Positions 35,586-48,200 of a stretch of DNA of 64,000 nucleotides are shown here, in pieces. The position numbers were made by a program, and so were the translations under genes. The stretch's first letter is position 1. The number at the start of each line of letters is the position of its first letter. The notes beneath the pieces were generated by a model. That model did no database searches, was not told the DNA's origin, and saw only the letters and a list, made by a program, of their open reading frames with translations. Origin of the DNA: Paramacrobiotus metropolitanus (taxonomy: Eukaryota; Tardigrada; Eutardigrada; Parachela; Macrobiotidae); contig NW_026570289.1 in assembly GCF_019649055.1 (NCBI RefSeq), positions 620,001 to 684,000 of the forward strand. The letters run 5' to 3'.

Positions 35586-37064
35586 ACAGGAAACCCGTTT
35601 TTTTTCGATGCTTACGTACTTGTCGCATTGTCCAGCATTACGTATTTGACGACCAATGCAAGCTCCATATACAGCCGCGGAATGTCGTTCTTTGCAGTCC
35701 GAAGGTTATGAATGGATAGTACCAGTTAATGCTATGTAACAGCAGCAGTAGTGATATCAAGTAATGGTTGCACACTTATGTTTAATGGTTGCGATGGTGG
35801 TACTGCGGCTGAAAGTGTTTCTGGGCTTGGCACGGGTACCGTCAATGGTCCATCATAATAAACTTATTACAGTGTAATAGTCCTGGTAGCGGGAGTAAAC
35901 TGAAGTGATATCGGTAACACTTGCTTGTAGAATTTAAATTTTACTTTTTAACGTCAGGCCAGTTTTTTTGTTGCTAATATCGTACTAGTAATAGAAAATT
36001 TAAACGGATAAGTAGGCGTCTGACCCGAATGAAGGATCAGCTACCAATCTACACTGCAAGTTTTGGATCGGTTTTTTTCACGCTTTAATCAGCTGTTATG
36101 ATCTGATTTGATTTTGCTAATTCTTTTTTTTTTGAATATTGATATCGCTAATTCTAGGAAACCAATGTCTCAGATTAAAAGAGTTTGTAGAATTTCTTTT
36201 CAAAGGAGAATAAACCAGGAGTCTTTGAAAAAAATGCCGAACGTAAGCAACCGTCCGCGCTGCACGAGCCGAACTGGATTATCCCTTACTCTGCTTGTCC
36301 ATTTGGTTTATTCCTTATATGAATAAGCGCATCTTCGTATGGCAGATCACAAATTCGATTGCTGTTGCTATAACTTCCACCTTGACTTTTCTGAGGTAAA
36401 TTGCGCAGTTTCAAAGCGCTTTGATACATACTACAGGCAAATGAAAATTCGAAACCTCTTGCGTGTACACAAACTGCCGGTGCTCCTTTTTTGACAGTCT
36501 TGTCACACATTAATAAAGTTGACTGAAGCCCTTTTTTCGGCCTTTTTTAATTTTTGTAAGCTTTCAAGATACTTTGCCGTTATTCTGCTTCAACTGTTAC
36601 GTTTTGTTGTGCTTTATCAGTTCAGTTATGTTTATCAGATCTTGCAGAGGACTCTTTCAGTTCGCGGATGCCACCGCACTGCATTTACGCATTAGAAATT
36701 ATTACTTTCTGCTGAAGCGGGCTTACAACTTGCGGCTTGCAGTGGTTGTACCGTTACACGACATTTCATAACTTGAGATTTCACAACGTAACATTTCACA
36801 ACCCACATTTCTTACCGTAACGTTTCATGACCACAACTTTTCACAACCGTAACACTTCATGACCGACAGCAACATTTTGATTTTCCAGTTTAGTTTAATC
36901 GCTGATCAGACAAAAACCCTAGCTATTCGAGATAAACAGAAATAAAAATCCAACATAAACCATCCATATCACAAAAATTTAGATAAAATCTTACAGATGT
37001 GCTATTTGGCAACCACTTTGTAAAGACCCTCTTCACATACCGTAACTGTAAATTAATTTCGTTC

Positions 37065-38120
37065 CGGCAATAATGTCCTTCATGCCGGACAACACTAATT
37101 TCGTTTCGGCAATAATGTCCCCCATGCCGGACACCAGTAATTTCGTTCCGGCAATAATGTCCTTCATGCCGGACAACACTATTTTCGTTTCGGCAATAAT
37201 GTCCCCCATGCCGGACACCTGTAATTTCGTTCCGGCAATAATGTCCCCCATGCCGGACAACACTAATTTCGTTTCGGCAATAATGTCCCCCATGCCGGTC
37301 ACAAGAAATTTCGTTCCGGCAATAATGTCCTTCATGCCGGACAACACTAATTTCGTTCCGGCAATAATGTCCCCCATGCCGGACACCATTAATTTCGTTC
37401 CGGCAATAATGTCCTTCATGCCGGACAACACTAATTTCGTTTCGGCAATAATGTCCCCCATGCCGGACAACACTAATTTCGTTTCGGCAATAATGTCCCC
37501 CATGCCGGACACCAGAAATTTCGTTCCGGCAATAATGTCCTTCATGCCGGACAACACTAATTTCGTTTCGGCAATAATTTCCCCCATGCCGGACAACACT
37601 AATTTCGTTTCGGCAATAATGTCCCCCATGCCGGACACCAGAAATTTCGTTCCGGCAATAATGTCCTTCATGCCGGACAACACTAATTTCGTTTCGGCAA
37701 TAATGTCCCCCATGCCGGACAACACTAATTTCGTTTCGGCAATAATGTCCCCCATGCCGGACACCTGTAATTTCGTTCCGGCAATAATGTCCCCATGCCG
37801 GACACCTGTAATTTCGTTCCGGCAATAATGTCCCCATGCCGGACACCTGTAATTTCGTTCCGGCAATAATGTCCCCATGCCGGACACCTGTAATTTCGTT
37901 CCGGCAATGATGTCCCCCATGCCGGACACCTGTAATTTCGTTCCGGCAATAACGTCCCCCATGCCGGACAACACTAATTTCGTTTCGGCAATAATGTCCC
38001 CCATGCCGGACACCAGTAATTTCGTTCCGGCAATAATGTCCTTCATGCCGGACAACACTAATTTCGTTTCGGCAATAATGTTCCCATGCCGGACAACACT
38101 AATTTCGTTCCGGCAATAGT
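37065..38120 (-). repeat. 42-bp tandem array, about 25 copies, inverse of the left array
   Basis: The same unit occurs in the opposite orientation (GGCAATAATGTCCCCCATGC, then CGGACA). Several units near 37790-37890 are 41 bp, lacking one C, which breaks the frames and argues against coding selection. Higher-order patterning is visible: alternating ACACC(A/T)G and ACAACACT variants recur in blocks. Confidence 0.95.
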
Positions 38121-38360
38121 GTCTCTTCGGTGAATAATATCCCTCAGTTGTTTTTGACTGGTAACGCTGTGTTAACGCTGTGGTAACGCTGGTGGCAGTT
38201 TTTCAAAGGTCACCGATTGACCTGAAAATCAGCTTTCCGTTGTAGGTCCCCCATGTCACCATTGTGGCCAAAGAGTTACCGTTTTGGAGGTGGTGGCAGG
38301 GGGGACACGGCAAAAATGTCCGGGGGGACAGGGGGGACATTTTTGCCGGTCACATGCAAT

Positions 38361-39838
38361 CCGCTTTTGTTGGGCCTGTAAACGGAAAACGCTAATATCC
38401 GTATCCGGAAAACGCTAATATTTTGCGCCCGCACGGGCGCGCGGGCGCAAAATTCAAAAGATTTTTTAAGGGCGCAGCGGGCGCCGATACCGGTGCTCCC
38501 CTGGCGCATGCGCGGTGCTGTGTGTTGAATACGTGTAAAGATTTGTAAATCTGGGAATACGGCACACGGTAGAATTTGATCTGCTGCTCCAAGTAGCAGG
38601 GTCGTGGCGAAGTCCAAGGGATAAGGGGGGCGCAACGGGCGCAGACTGAAATTTACGGGCGCAGTAGGCGCAGACCGAACTTAAAAACGGGCGCAACCGA
38701 CGCAGCTAGTTTGCGCACCCCCCATCCGTCGGACCTCGCTACGGGCCTGTGTGTGGCTTCTGCGATTTGGTGGATGCAATTCGGTAGATGGGTGACCATT
38801 ACAGAAAGGTCAATGAACTTTAGAAAAAGGTTGGTGACCTTTAGAAAAAGGTTGACGACCTTCATTCAACGTCTGTAATCGGCAGCAAGGCCGACCGAAG
38901 AAAAGACGACGTACAAAAAATCGCATTTACCAATCTGCCGGATGCGTCCATCTGACTGTCGAGTCAGTGTCGGCTTCAAGGGATCCATCAATACTGGCAT
39001 TGTGTGCATTCAGCCTCATTGTGCGATCAATGCATGCCGTCACTGGTCCAGCAGAAAGGTGGGCGCAGATACATAACTTTATCGCTCTTACTGTACAGTT
39101 TATATGCCAATTTAGTTGTTTTTCTGTATTCCAAATAAAATGTTTATTTCGGGAATTAAAATTGAACGTTAGCCAATGAGAAGTGCGAGTAGATAATTAT
39201 TTGCTAGTAGCAAATTAGTCCTTTGAATAGTTGACTGGCACTGATTAACTGCTAGAATATTTCGGTGGTTAACGTTCAACTTTAATTCCAAAAATAAACA
39301 ATTCAATTAGGTTACGGAAAAACGACTAGAACAGCAATTATAAATTCACAGGTAGAGCGATAGACAGAACTGTGTCCACCTTTTGGGCGGAGCAGATGCG
39401 GCATGCACTGATCTCGCAACAGGTTTTAATGCACACAATGGCGTAATTGTTATATCAGTTGAATCCGAGAATGATTTGGCAAAAAGGTGGAAGCGCTCTG
39501 ACAGATTCGTGGATGAGTCGTCCACCATTCTGCCTGGCTTCAGCAGGAAAGTGGACGCCATTTCATGGAACATCTACCATCCTGCAATCTACCTTCCTGC
39601 CGGTTGAAAACGTCAACCATGCTGCTGCCTACTGGTACGCCCAGTAGTCGTACAGAGTCAAAGCAGCATAACAGCCTTACATGCGCTTTGCGTCTTCAGC
39701 AAAACGAGATGGCAATTTACCGAAACGAACTACCAAATTAATAATGCTTTGTAACGAAATTACAATACAATTTTGCCAGAGCAAGGTACGATTTTAGCGA
39801 AACATGTGCACGACTTCTCTTAAAACACGGAGGAGCTT
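38361..39838. other. GC-rich and repetitive spacer, no gene recognised
   Basis: 38390-38720 is rich in GGGCGC words (for example GCGCCCGCACGGGCGCGCGG). 38706-38752 resembles 4868-4915. 38790-38880 carries AGAAAAAGGTTG-type tandem units also seen at 31020-31140. No coding similarity was recognised. Confidence 0.5.
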
Positions 39839-39899
39839 CAGCAAAAAGTTGATGACCTTTAGAGAGAGGTTGATGGCCTCTGGCAGAAAGGTAGATGAC

Positions 39900-40640
39900 T
39901 TTTAGATTTAAATTATCCGAGACTGGTGTCGTTCCCAGGATGGATGCCGCATTTCCACGTTGAATTTCGATGCCGAACCTCTGGCGCAGATACTCCGTTG
40001 CACGTATCTCGTTTCATGCCATATGATCCTGCCTACTTTGCTGAGCAGCCGGGATGCTTCCGGTCCGAGTGGTCCCACTGTCTTCACACCCACCGCACGG
40101 AACAGGTAGTCCTGGATGATGTCTGGTACTTAACGGTTTTTTTCCGTTCGGCCTGTGCAGCTACTGCGCCAGCTTCGGTGGATGTTGCTGCAATAATATG
40201 TGAAAGCGCCATCGTACACACACAAGTGACATCCCATGTTAACATATTGGCTCGTTGCCCTGGTACTAAAGTGACTCCGTCAGGGCCTATGCCGTTGATT
40301 CGCGATATTCCCAGGGGCTCGAGTTCTGTCTCAATGATGGCTGAGGCGAATGCTACTTTCAGCGTGGCGTTTAAATTGCTGTGTCTTGACTTCCGGCCCC
40401 GGCTTTTCTGACAGCTCAAGCCATGGTAGCCTCGAGCATCCACTCATTCACCGCAAATGCATCGGTGCGGAGTAACGATCGGTGTTCCCAGGCGCAGGCA
40501 AATAGCAATTCTTAATGCGGAATCGTTCAGGAGTTTCCCAGTGTTGCTGCTGGTAGTTCATCGAGCCATATCACGGAGCGGGAAAGTGCCACAAAATGGG
40601 ATGCTGCTCGCGGCAGACTGATCCTCTGGTGTATCCTGCC
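39900..40640 (-). mobile_element. 5'-truncated copy of a reverse transcriptase element (C-terminal endonuclease-like part)
   Basis: Reading downward from about 40640, WLDELPAATLG and ALRIAICLRLG precede a zinc-like HRCICGE and ARGYHGLSC, then GPDGVTLVPG with LTWDVTC, and finally GPLGPEASRLL with KVGRIIWHETRY. The HGLSC, PDG and WD(V/A)TC elements and the ending align with the plus-strand copy at 40700-43545. PDG followed by WDVTC has the spacing of a PD-(D/E)XK nuclease, as in non-LTR elements with restriction-like endonucleases; the assignment is inference. At least two frame changes separate these parts. The reverse transcriptase part is absent. Confidence 0.7.
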
Positions 40641-40699
40641 CTCGTCAGGACACTCTAGGTGGGCCTTCTTCCATTTCTATGTTCTGTTCACGATGGTAC

Positions 40700-43545
40700 G
40701 CCATCAGCCATGCCCTCACTGCCCAAGATTATTTACGCAAGGCGCGGGTTTGTAACTGCATGTGCGAGCATTTTCCCGCAAGCAGACCTCCGGTTCTCTG
40801 TCCAACCTGTCCCCACCATCGTAACCAAGCGATCCACCGAAGCATCCCCTGCAGGCTTTTATTGAAGAGGAGCGCTACTAATATCCCTAAAGGAATCCCA
40901 AAGGCGGTGCGACGGCAGTGTGCCCGGATTTTTGACTGATCTAGTCCGCGACTGCGCCGAAACAACGATTCAGCCAGTTGGACTGCTTTGTTGCTTTTTG
41001 CGCCTACTGCTCTCTCGCTCCTCCCAGCGAAGTCTCTACGGAAAGACTCTCTTGTTACAATTATTAGGAAGAGCCTCGCTGATCTGTCCTTGGACAAGCG
41101 CCAGACGACCCCCCTCCGCGAGCAGGCCACGAACGAAGGTGCGAGACCCGACAGACTGCGCGCCCAGGTATCATCTATGATGCAAAGATGGCAATGTTAA
41201 AGGAGCCATCAGAGCGTTGCTAGCGGATGACAAGCTTGCAGATATCAATGCCCGCACAGTGGAGTCACTTCGCGATAAGCATCCACCCGCACCAGATGAT
41301 TGTCAGTTCCCACCGCCACCTGACGATTCCATTCGAACTCCAGCAGTTTCTCCGGCCGAACTTATGTCAGCTGTTTTCAGCTTCCCGCCTGGATCTGCTG
41401 GAGGGGTTTTTGACCTTAAAGATCTCCTTGGCCGTAAGGATGACACTTTGAGTGAGCTATGTGTCGCGTTTGCAGACTTGTCTACCAGGGCGCTCCAAAA
41501 AGAAGTACCATAAGCCATCAGGCCATACATCTTTGGAGCGAACCTTGTGCCGTTATGTAAGAAGGACGGCGGCTTGTGGCCAATAGCTGTCGGTGAAACT
41601 ATCAGAAGAGTGTGGCCTAAGATCGTGGGTGAACGATGCGCTGACGAAGCCGCCGCGATGTTCCGCCCTTCTCAAGTTGGTTTTGGGATCCGAGGAGGAG
41701 CGGAAGCGGCGGTGCATGCAGTTAGGAACTTCGCGGAAGCGGTACACACGGACGCAAAGGTGATCGTTAAACTGGATTTCCGAAATGCCTTTAACACACT
41801 GCGCCGTGATGTCCTCCTTGCTGCCATACGTTCTAAATTCCCAGCTTACTACCAGTATTTTTGGCAATGTTATCGCCATTCGTCCCGTCTGTCCTGTGGT
41901 GAATTGCAACTTTCGTCAGAGACGGGAGTACAACTGGGAGATCCGAATGGCCCTTTTGGATACACCCTGGCCACTCTACCACTTTATGACGGCTTACCGT
42001 GCGAGGTTGCAGTTGGTTTTTTGGACGATGTCACACTCGCTGGACCGGCGGAGAAAGTGATAATGGCAGTGCGTTCAATAATATTTCGTGGTTCCAGAAT
42101 GGGGCTGGAGCTGAACTTAAATAAATGTGAAGTTTATGCAGTAAGACAATTTTCTGCAAACCACCAGCACGCTACACAACGTGTGTTGAATGTATGGCCC
42201 GAGATGTGCGTCATTAGTGAAGGGGATTTTGTTCTCCTGGGTGCTCCCTTGACACCAGCATCGTGTGTCACGTTCCTACAAAGCAAGTGTGCTCAGCTGA
42301 AAGTTTTTCTTGGCCGCCTTAACGAAATACCAGCGCATTTTAGCCTGCACCTGTTGAAAAACTGCTTGTTGATTCCCAAGTTGTTATACGGCTTCCGCAC
42401 ATCGAGATGCTACGAGCACATGGCGCTTATGAAAACTATGGACGAATGTGTGCGCGCCGCCATGCAATCCATGCTGAATATACGAGCCACAGTTCTGCAG
42501 TGAAGCCAGATTACCTTGCCAGTTAGGGATGGTGGACTGGGGCTGCGAACTACTGAATCGCTTGTCTTTCCTGCCTTTTCGGCATCGGCGTATTCGGTGA
42601 TTGCGTTAGTCTCGGAAATCTACCAGCCCGCGACGGCGGCGCTCCTGGATCCTGTAGTACAGCAGTGGACGGAGTACACCCTTTGCGAGCCACCAGCCGA
42701 AGAGAACAGAAAGTTCTAGTGGACATGGGATCGACCACCGATAGACCGTGTCGTATCCTCGTTGAGGTTAGCTGCCACGAAAAAAACGGAAAAGGCTGTA
42801 TTACTGGCTGCCCTGCACCGCGACTCTGGCGCTTAGTTAAATGCCCTACCAGAACCTAATCTGCGTACATTCCTGCGAGACGAGGAAGTTAGAGTGGGCG
42901 TCGCTCGACGTTTTGGGCTACCTGTTGTAGAGGAACACGACTGCGTGAATTGTGGGAGCCATGTGGAGATTAACGGCCACCATGGACTGTCCTGCTCAAG
43001 CAGTAAAGGTAGATGGTCGCGGCACGTCGAGCTGAACAACGAAGTTAAACGGGGCTTGGAGATTGCGGGTTATCCTTGCCAAAGCTAACCGGTGGGATTG
43101 TATGCACGTAATAACAAGCGGCCAGACGGCATAACCTTGATGCCTGTGCCGGATGGTAAAGCGCTTGTGTGGGACGCGACTTGCTGGGATACTGTGGCGC
43201 TGTCTCATGTGCATGCCAGCTCGAAGAAAGCGGGAAGTGTAGCGCAACTGGCCGAAGCAAGCCAGCGTCGGACATACGATTTTAATGAAGAAATGGGATA
43301 TCTGTTTTTACCCGCTGGCAGTCGAGACGTTCGGGACTTTCGTAATGCCTTTTGCCGAGCTGATCCGTTTCGGCGGCAGAAAGATCCGTGAAGTTACCGG
43401 CGAACCTCGATCTACCGCCTTTCTAAGGCAACGATTCAGTTTAGCTTTAATCTGTGGAAATGCTGCAGCTGTTTTTGGTACACTTCCTGCACGTTCGAAG
43501 GCCACGAGTGGCTATAACGATTTTGGATGCTTTTTTAATGTTTAA
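40700..43545 (+). mobile_element. Non-LTR-type reverse transcriptase element, degenerate
   Basis: An N-terminal helical region (IPKGIPKAVRRQCARIF, 40884 on) is followed by SAVFSFPPGSAGG (about 41370). The polymerase lies in the long frame 41547-42503: KKDGGLWPIAVGET, QVGFGIRGGAEAAVHAV, VKLDFRNAFNTLRRD, GVQLGDPNGP and the catalytic GFLDD. Beyond 42503 come RDGGLGLRTTES, a cysteine/histidine cluster (CVNCGSHVEINGHHGLSC), RPDGITL with WDATC, and a last segment with EVTGEPRSTAFLRQR to 43545. Frames change several times, at least five, and stops occur, so it is dead. Similar proteins are common in invertebrate genomes. I place it with non-LTR elements on domain order, without assigning a clade. 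Confidence 0.75.
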
Positions 43546-43756
43546 ATTCGATCATTTTTATTAGTGTAAACCAGCGCAGGCATGTCATTATGTATAGAAG
43601 TACTGGCTGTTGTCGATAAAACAATTATTTATATGTATATTGTATCTTTTGGCCACACGCAAAGTCTTTGGTAATAAAATGGCACTTGAAATAGGCACAT
43701 GTTTCAATTTGCCACCCCGCTAAACGGGAAAGCATAAGCGAAATTTGGGAAAATAT

Positions 43757-43850
43757 GCAATCAGCCACTTGAAACTAGTACCATATCACATTCCACTAAT
43801 TCCAGTATAATGTTTCTGTTTTACTGTCTTGCCGGATAGCAATCGAGACT
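43757..43850. repeat. Short dispersed repeat, partner at 1030-1110
   Basis: Contains GCAATCAGCCACTTGAAAC, GTACCATA and CTTGCCGGATA in the same order as the partner. Confidence 0.6.
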
Positions 43851-44277
43851 TGCCGCGATCACCTGGTGTTAAAATTTCGTGACAAATAAAATTACTAGAA
43901 ATCAATAGCATGCTTATTAAAAACTTCGCTCACTAATTTCAAAGTATAAACTCTAAAAAACTTCCCTAAAAAGCCCAACGAGGAAATTTCAATTGAAAAA
44001 CATGAACAACCGCTGAAAGAATAAATTTTTTTCACTTTAAATTTAATAAGTATCATGATACAAGCAAACGCCTTTCAAACCTAAAACTCAAATATCCGAT
44101 AGCTAGAACAAAAAAAACAAATCTTCTAGCTGTTTTGAACAACCAACAGTTCCCAGACCAGAAGCCGCATCCTTGACGCACCGTAACGAAGAAGAATGAA
44201 TTTATCAAAAACAACGTTTAAAACTTTACAAGTTTACAACGTTTACAACTTTAAAACTTTACAAGCTTGCCAGTTAC

Positions 44278-44890
44278 CAGTATAATTGCTGTCCGAGTAC
44301 AACCTGACGGATACCAGGGTCCGCTCGGTCAGATCAGCCGAACAAGAAGGATAACTACGAGCGTTGGCGTGGGAGAGTTTTTGCAGGTTTATCCATCTGC
44401 TGCGTTGATCGATAGTGCACAGTTTGTCGTAGAAAGAGATATTCACTTGAACCTGCAGATATTATAGCATTCGTTTCAAATGCAGTGCTGTCAGTCACTA
44501 GCTAGTTGATCAGGTCGAATCTACTGATTTTTGAGTCGGATAAAATACGTAAAAGCCGTTTTACCCGTTCAGTCACTACGGTCATCTACAGCCTACAGCA
44601 GCTTGTTTAAGGAAAAGTTGATCTGTTTACTGATCTGTGTACAGGATAGAACTGTATACGTACGACTGACCTTTGCCCGGGGGTAAATGTGGCTACCATG
44701 GACTTTTAAGCTAAAAGAGGACAAGATACTTCATACGACAATCGTCAACGAACAAAGTTATTCGAGGAAGCCCGGTCAGCGCTAATACGCCAGTGGTACC
44801 GGAACCGCGAGGGACAAACAACGTGGACGACCGGCGGCCGGATGGAGTATATCAGCTGTCTTGGAGAAACGACAACGATTGGTTCGAGGA
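44278..44890 (-). pseudogene. Solitary duplicated exon 7 (E) of the M13 peptidase family plus intron sequence
   Basis: On the minus strand an exon-like stretch 44452-44278 starts after a CTGCAG acceptor with GTTCAAGTG and ends at a GTAACT donor. It encodes SFYDKLCTIDQRSRWINLQK and is in frame (175 bp against 166 in gene C). The sequence on its 5' side, to about 44890, aligns with gene C exon 7 and intron 6 (51894-52480), for example GGTCAGCGCTA and GACGACCGGCG. No other peptidase exons were found near it, so it is a fragment created by a segmental duplication, not a working gene. Confidence 0.75.
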
Positions 44891-45236
44891 AAAATTTAGC
44901 GCTAACAACAGAATGCCATACCGTCACCTAGGCGATAGTTCGTCGATTTAAAACGACTGCTATATGATATAATGACTGCAGTACTTTATTGACACTCTCC
45001 AGCCTGGATCATGCTGGTCTGCTACCAAACACGGTGCTCGATGCCCACACTACTGGCGACAAAGGTTATATCTCGAAACAGCAAAAATGATGCCGGTATC
45101 CGTGATTTTGGTATATAAAACTAATCGAAATATGTTTAGAACTGCAGTATTCTAGCTCTGGATGTCACGAACTTTCAGGGTTTCACAACATTTTATCAAA
45201 CGTGGAATATATTGGGTACCAACCACTGCAGTACGT

Positions 45237-48200
45237 TTATTTAGTATGCCGCACCGGAAAGCAAGAGCCTGGATGCGCTTGTACTTCTTTGCCAAACGGT
45301 TGGTTGTGACCAAACGAATAGTCTTCGAGCAACCCGACGCGGGGCTCCCAAGAAAAATTAATACCGTTGCTGGTGGTATTGGTAACATGAAGCACGACAA
45401 CATTGTTTGGCTTTAACTGCACTGTCATAGACCGCTTTTCACTCTGCACATCCCCTTGTTCCGTCCATCCGAGGATTTCATGAATTGTCCCAGGAATGAG
45501 ACCAGTTAACTCCACAACACGCCTGTCATAATCTTTCGGCAAAATATATTTGGGTGGAATTCCTTGCGTCGCGAATACGAATCGTGTGAAAAGGCCACGT
45601 TTGAATTTCCAGTCGTCGCTAACAACAAATCTGATGGAGGTTGGGGTACATCCGACGGGAGGCCAGTAAAACGTTACAGCTGGTGGCACTACGGGAAAAA
45701 GCCAATTAGGAAATCATGTACCACGGTGAATTCTCACATGACTTCTATAGTTCGTAACAAAAGTGTTGAGTTCAAATCGTATAAAAGGCTAGTAAAGTGG
45801 TTTCGCTGTCTGTATAACGTACTTATTACGGTATTGATAATACGCTTTTTTAAACATTTTTAATAATACGCTTTTTTAGACATAGTATTTAATGCCGAGT
45901 ACGAACGTTGTGCTGGACGTTAATTTTTTGAGGTAGAAACTACAAACTCACTCCTGACGAATGTGGAAGATGCGGTGGATTCCCAAAGAATGCATCACAC
46001 TGTAACTATAGGCTATCGCCAGTGCGCAGGTTTTCTTCGACTTCTTAGTTTTTAATAGTTTCTTAGTTTTTCTTAATTTCTTAGTTTTTTCCTTAGTTTA
46101 ATTAGGTTCTTAAATCTTCATTTGATTCTTCCGTAATGCAGCGGCAGTCTACTCTGAGAAACGGGAAGGAGTAGGACGGATGTACTGGCGACAAGCTTCA
46201 GGATTGTGCGTTTCCTCTTTGAGTACACCTATATTCCACATTTGTGAAGACCGAGTTATCACTCGATGGTCTACATTTTCTGATTACGAAAAAAATTCAG
46301 AACTGAATTAAGTCATCGATAGCGTCATATCGTGGGGATTATTGTAACTTTACCGTACTTCACATATGCTGTATATACATTGTTTTAGTTCAGTTCTTAA
46401 TGAGCATAATTCGCCCACTTTACTTGAGTATTTTTATATAATTATTTAATATTTTCACCGGCATCGCCTCCAGCAGCGCGCGAAATGAATATCTGTAGAC
46501 CGCACGACTTCCTTATTGACTCGACTTTGCTGCACTATAATTATCAGCACAAATCGAAATTCTTGGAAATTGTAAATTGCTGAAAATTGTATATGTGGAG
46601 ATAAGGCTCTATGCGTTGCACCCGGTTAAGCCCCTGTTGTGCGTTGTGGTATATTCTTGTTTTTATGGAATTGTATATATGAAATACGCAAAATATGCTT
46701 CGAAATTTAAAACTAACTAACTAACTAACTTCGAAATTTCGTTCCTGTAACTTTGTTTCAGAGGGCATTTTAACACCTGAACCACATTTCTAGTATATGT
46801 ATGAAAACGTATACTTCAGAGTACTCGTATTTAAAGTGAGCAAAATATGCTGAAGTACAAGCCCGTCCGGATAATGAGCACGTAAAGGTACAGCTAACGC
46901 ATATGTATTAAGGGCGATGTTAGCGCTTAGCACGATGGCCACTACACTACGTTTGCCACAATGCGTAAATGCGCTCCGCAGTTAGATTGTCCCTTACTGC
47001 ACCGACCGTTTTCTGGCCACCTTCCGCCAGGCAACTACGATTATTTGCATTGAAATATATGGCGTGCACCAGGCCACCAGCCAGCCAAAGGCATGTTACG
47101 TGGTTGAACAGTTTGGCGTGGTGTTGCGTAGTATCTTGTTTGGCGTAATCCATGAATTTACATTTTTCGCTGTTCTCTATCGTGCTCATCATCCGGACGG
47201 CTTGTACAGTGTAGTTATCAAACAAGTAGTACTAACTGACAGTGTTGTTCCACCCTTTTCGAAATCAGGTCAATGGCGCCGTAGTTTCCAACCCATATGG
47301 TCGTTTAAGTGAAAGTGTGCCCGGCCCACTTTCACTTAAACGACCATCGCTCATTCACTTATCATAGTGTTTCAATTAAACGACCATACGAGTACGGCCT
47401 CAGTAGGCCTCACTGCCCGAGCAAAGAAAGGCCAGAGGGGAATCAAGTGGCAAGTCCTTACAGGGTCTACTGTTGTGTTGTCTCCCTATCAACAAGAAGG
47501 CAGTTACTATAAACTTACGCGAATGGACAATCTGCGACACTTCCTCGCTGAAGAGGTCGCAAGCAACGGCAGCCACACGAACTTCGTACGTCGCTCCCTC
47601 ATACTCAATGTCAATGGAACGGTTGACAACCATTGAGTCACTGAGAATGATGATTTCGCGCACTGGATGATCTTTGACATCCAGGTTCAGAAGCTTCACC
47701 CGGAAATATTTTGTGCTATTAGACGGTCTCTGAAGTTGCAACATTAGCTTGCCCGGCAAAGGTTCCACCGTGAAGCTGGGTTGGAGTGGGCCTGCAACAA
47801 CACCGGTTAACTGCATGCTGAGATGCGTTATGCGACCGCCAAATGATCTGTCTGTGGGTCAACCGAATCGAAGGCCGGGGAACTGACGTGTTACCAGGTT
47901 CCCAATGCACCAACACAATACTCTACTGTAAAGAAGCAATTGCGGGGTGCTGAACCCCGTTAACGTGCCTTGTCAAACGAACATTTCGGAAATGCAGTTT
48001 TAACCTAATAGTTATCAATGCGTGATTTTTGTTTGTTTATATTCACTTTGAAAAATGCAGTACGGCCGGCTAATCGACATATTCTTACGGGTGCAGTACA
48101 AGGAAGCTGGAGTCTCCACACTTGAAACATTTTCCACAAAACTTCTCATTCGGAATGAATACGTTTTGCTTGGTTCTAATCCTGTCACATTGAAGCTCGT

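Larger units (their letters stand above)
34660..38354. mobile_element. Non-autonomous inverted-repeat DNA element with 6-bp target duplication
   Basis: The ends are TGTGACCGGCAAAAATGTCC and its inverse. Terminal repeats of about 190-205 bp (34660-34849 and about 38150-38354) look over 90 percent identical. TGCAAT flanks both sides (34654-34659, 38355-38360). Inside each terminal repeat lies a 42-bp tandem array, in opposite orientations, around a central 1.45 kb without a convincing gene. A short relative with its own perfect 6-bp duplication (TACGAG) lies at 55176-58526, which confirms the borders. The superfamily is not assigned: 6-bp duplications occur in several groups and the tips match none I know. 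Confidence 0.85.

Noticed and set aside
34902-35711. 269-codon plus and 261-codon minus open frames
   Set aside because: Both strands are open because the 42-bp unit is a multiple of three and lacks stops. No independent coding evidence exists.
36923-38119. Long open frames of 251, 307 and 341 codons on both strands
   Set aside because: They lie in the 42-bp array; 41-bp units shift the frame, so there is no selection for coding.
34660-38354. Polinton origin suggested by the 6-bp target duplication
   Set aside because: The tips do not match and no capsid, polymerase or integrase frame is present.
40729-41130. 133-codon minus-strand frame
   Set aside because: It is antisense to the N-terminal part of the plus-strand reverse transcriptase element.
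46947-47225. 92-codon minus-strand frame as a host exon
   Set aside because: It lies on a dispersed repeat whose inverted partner at 50235-50400 is not open.
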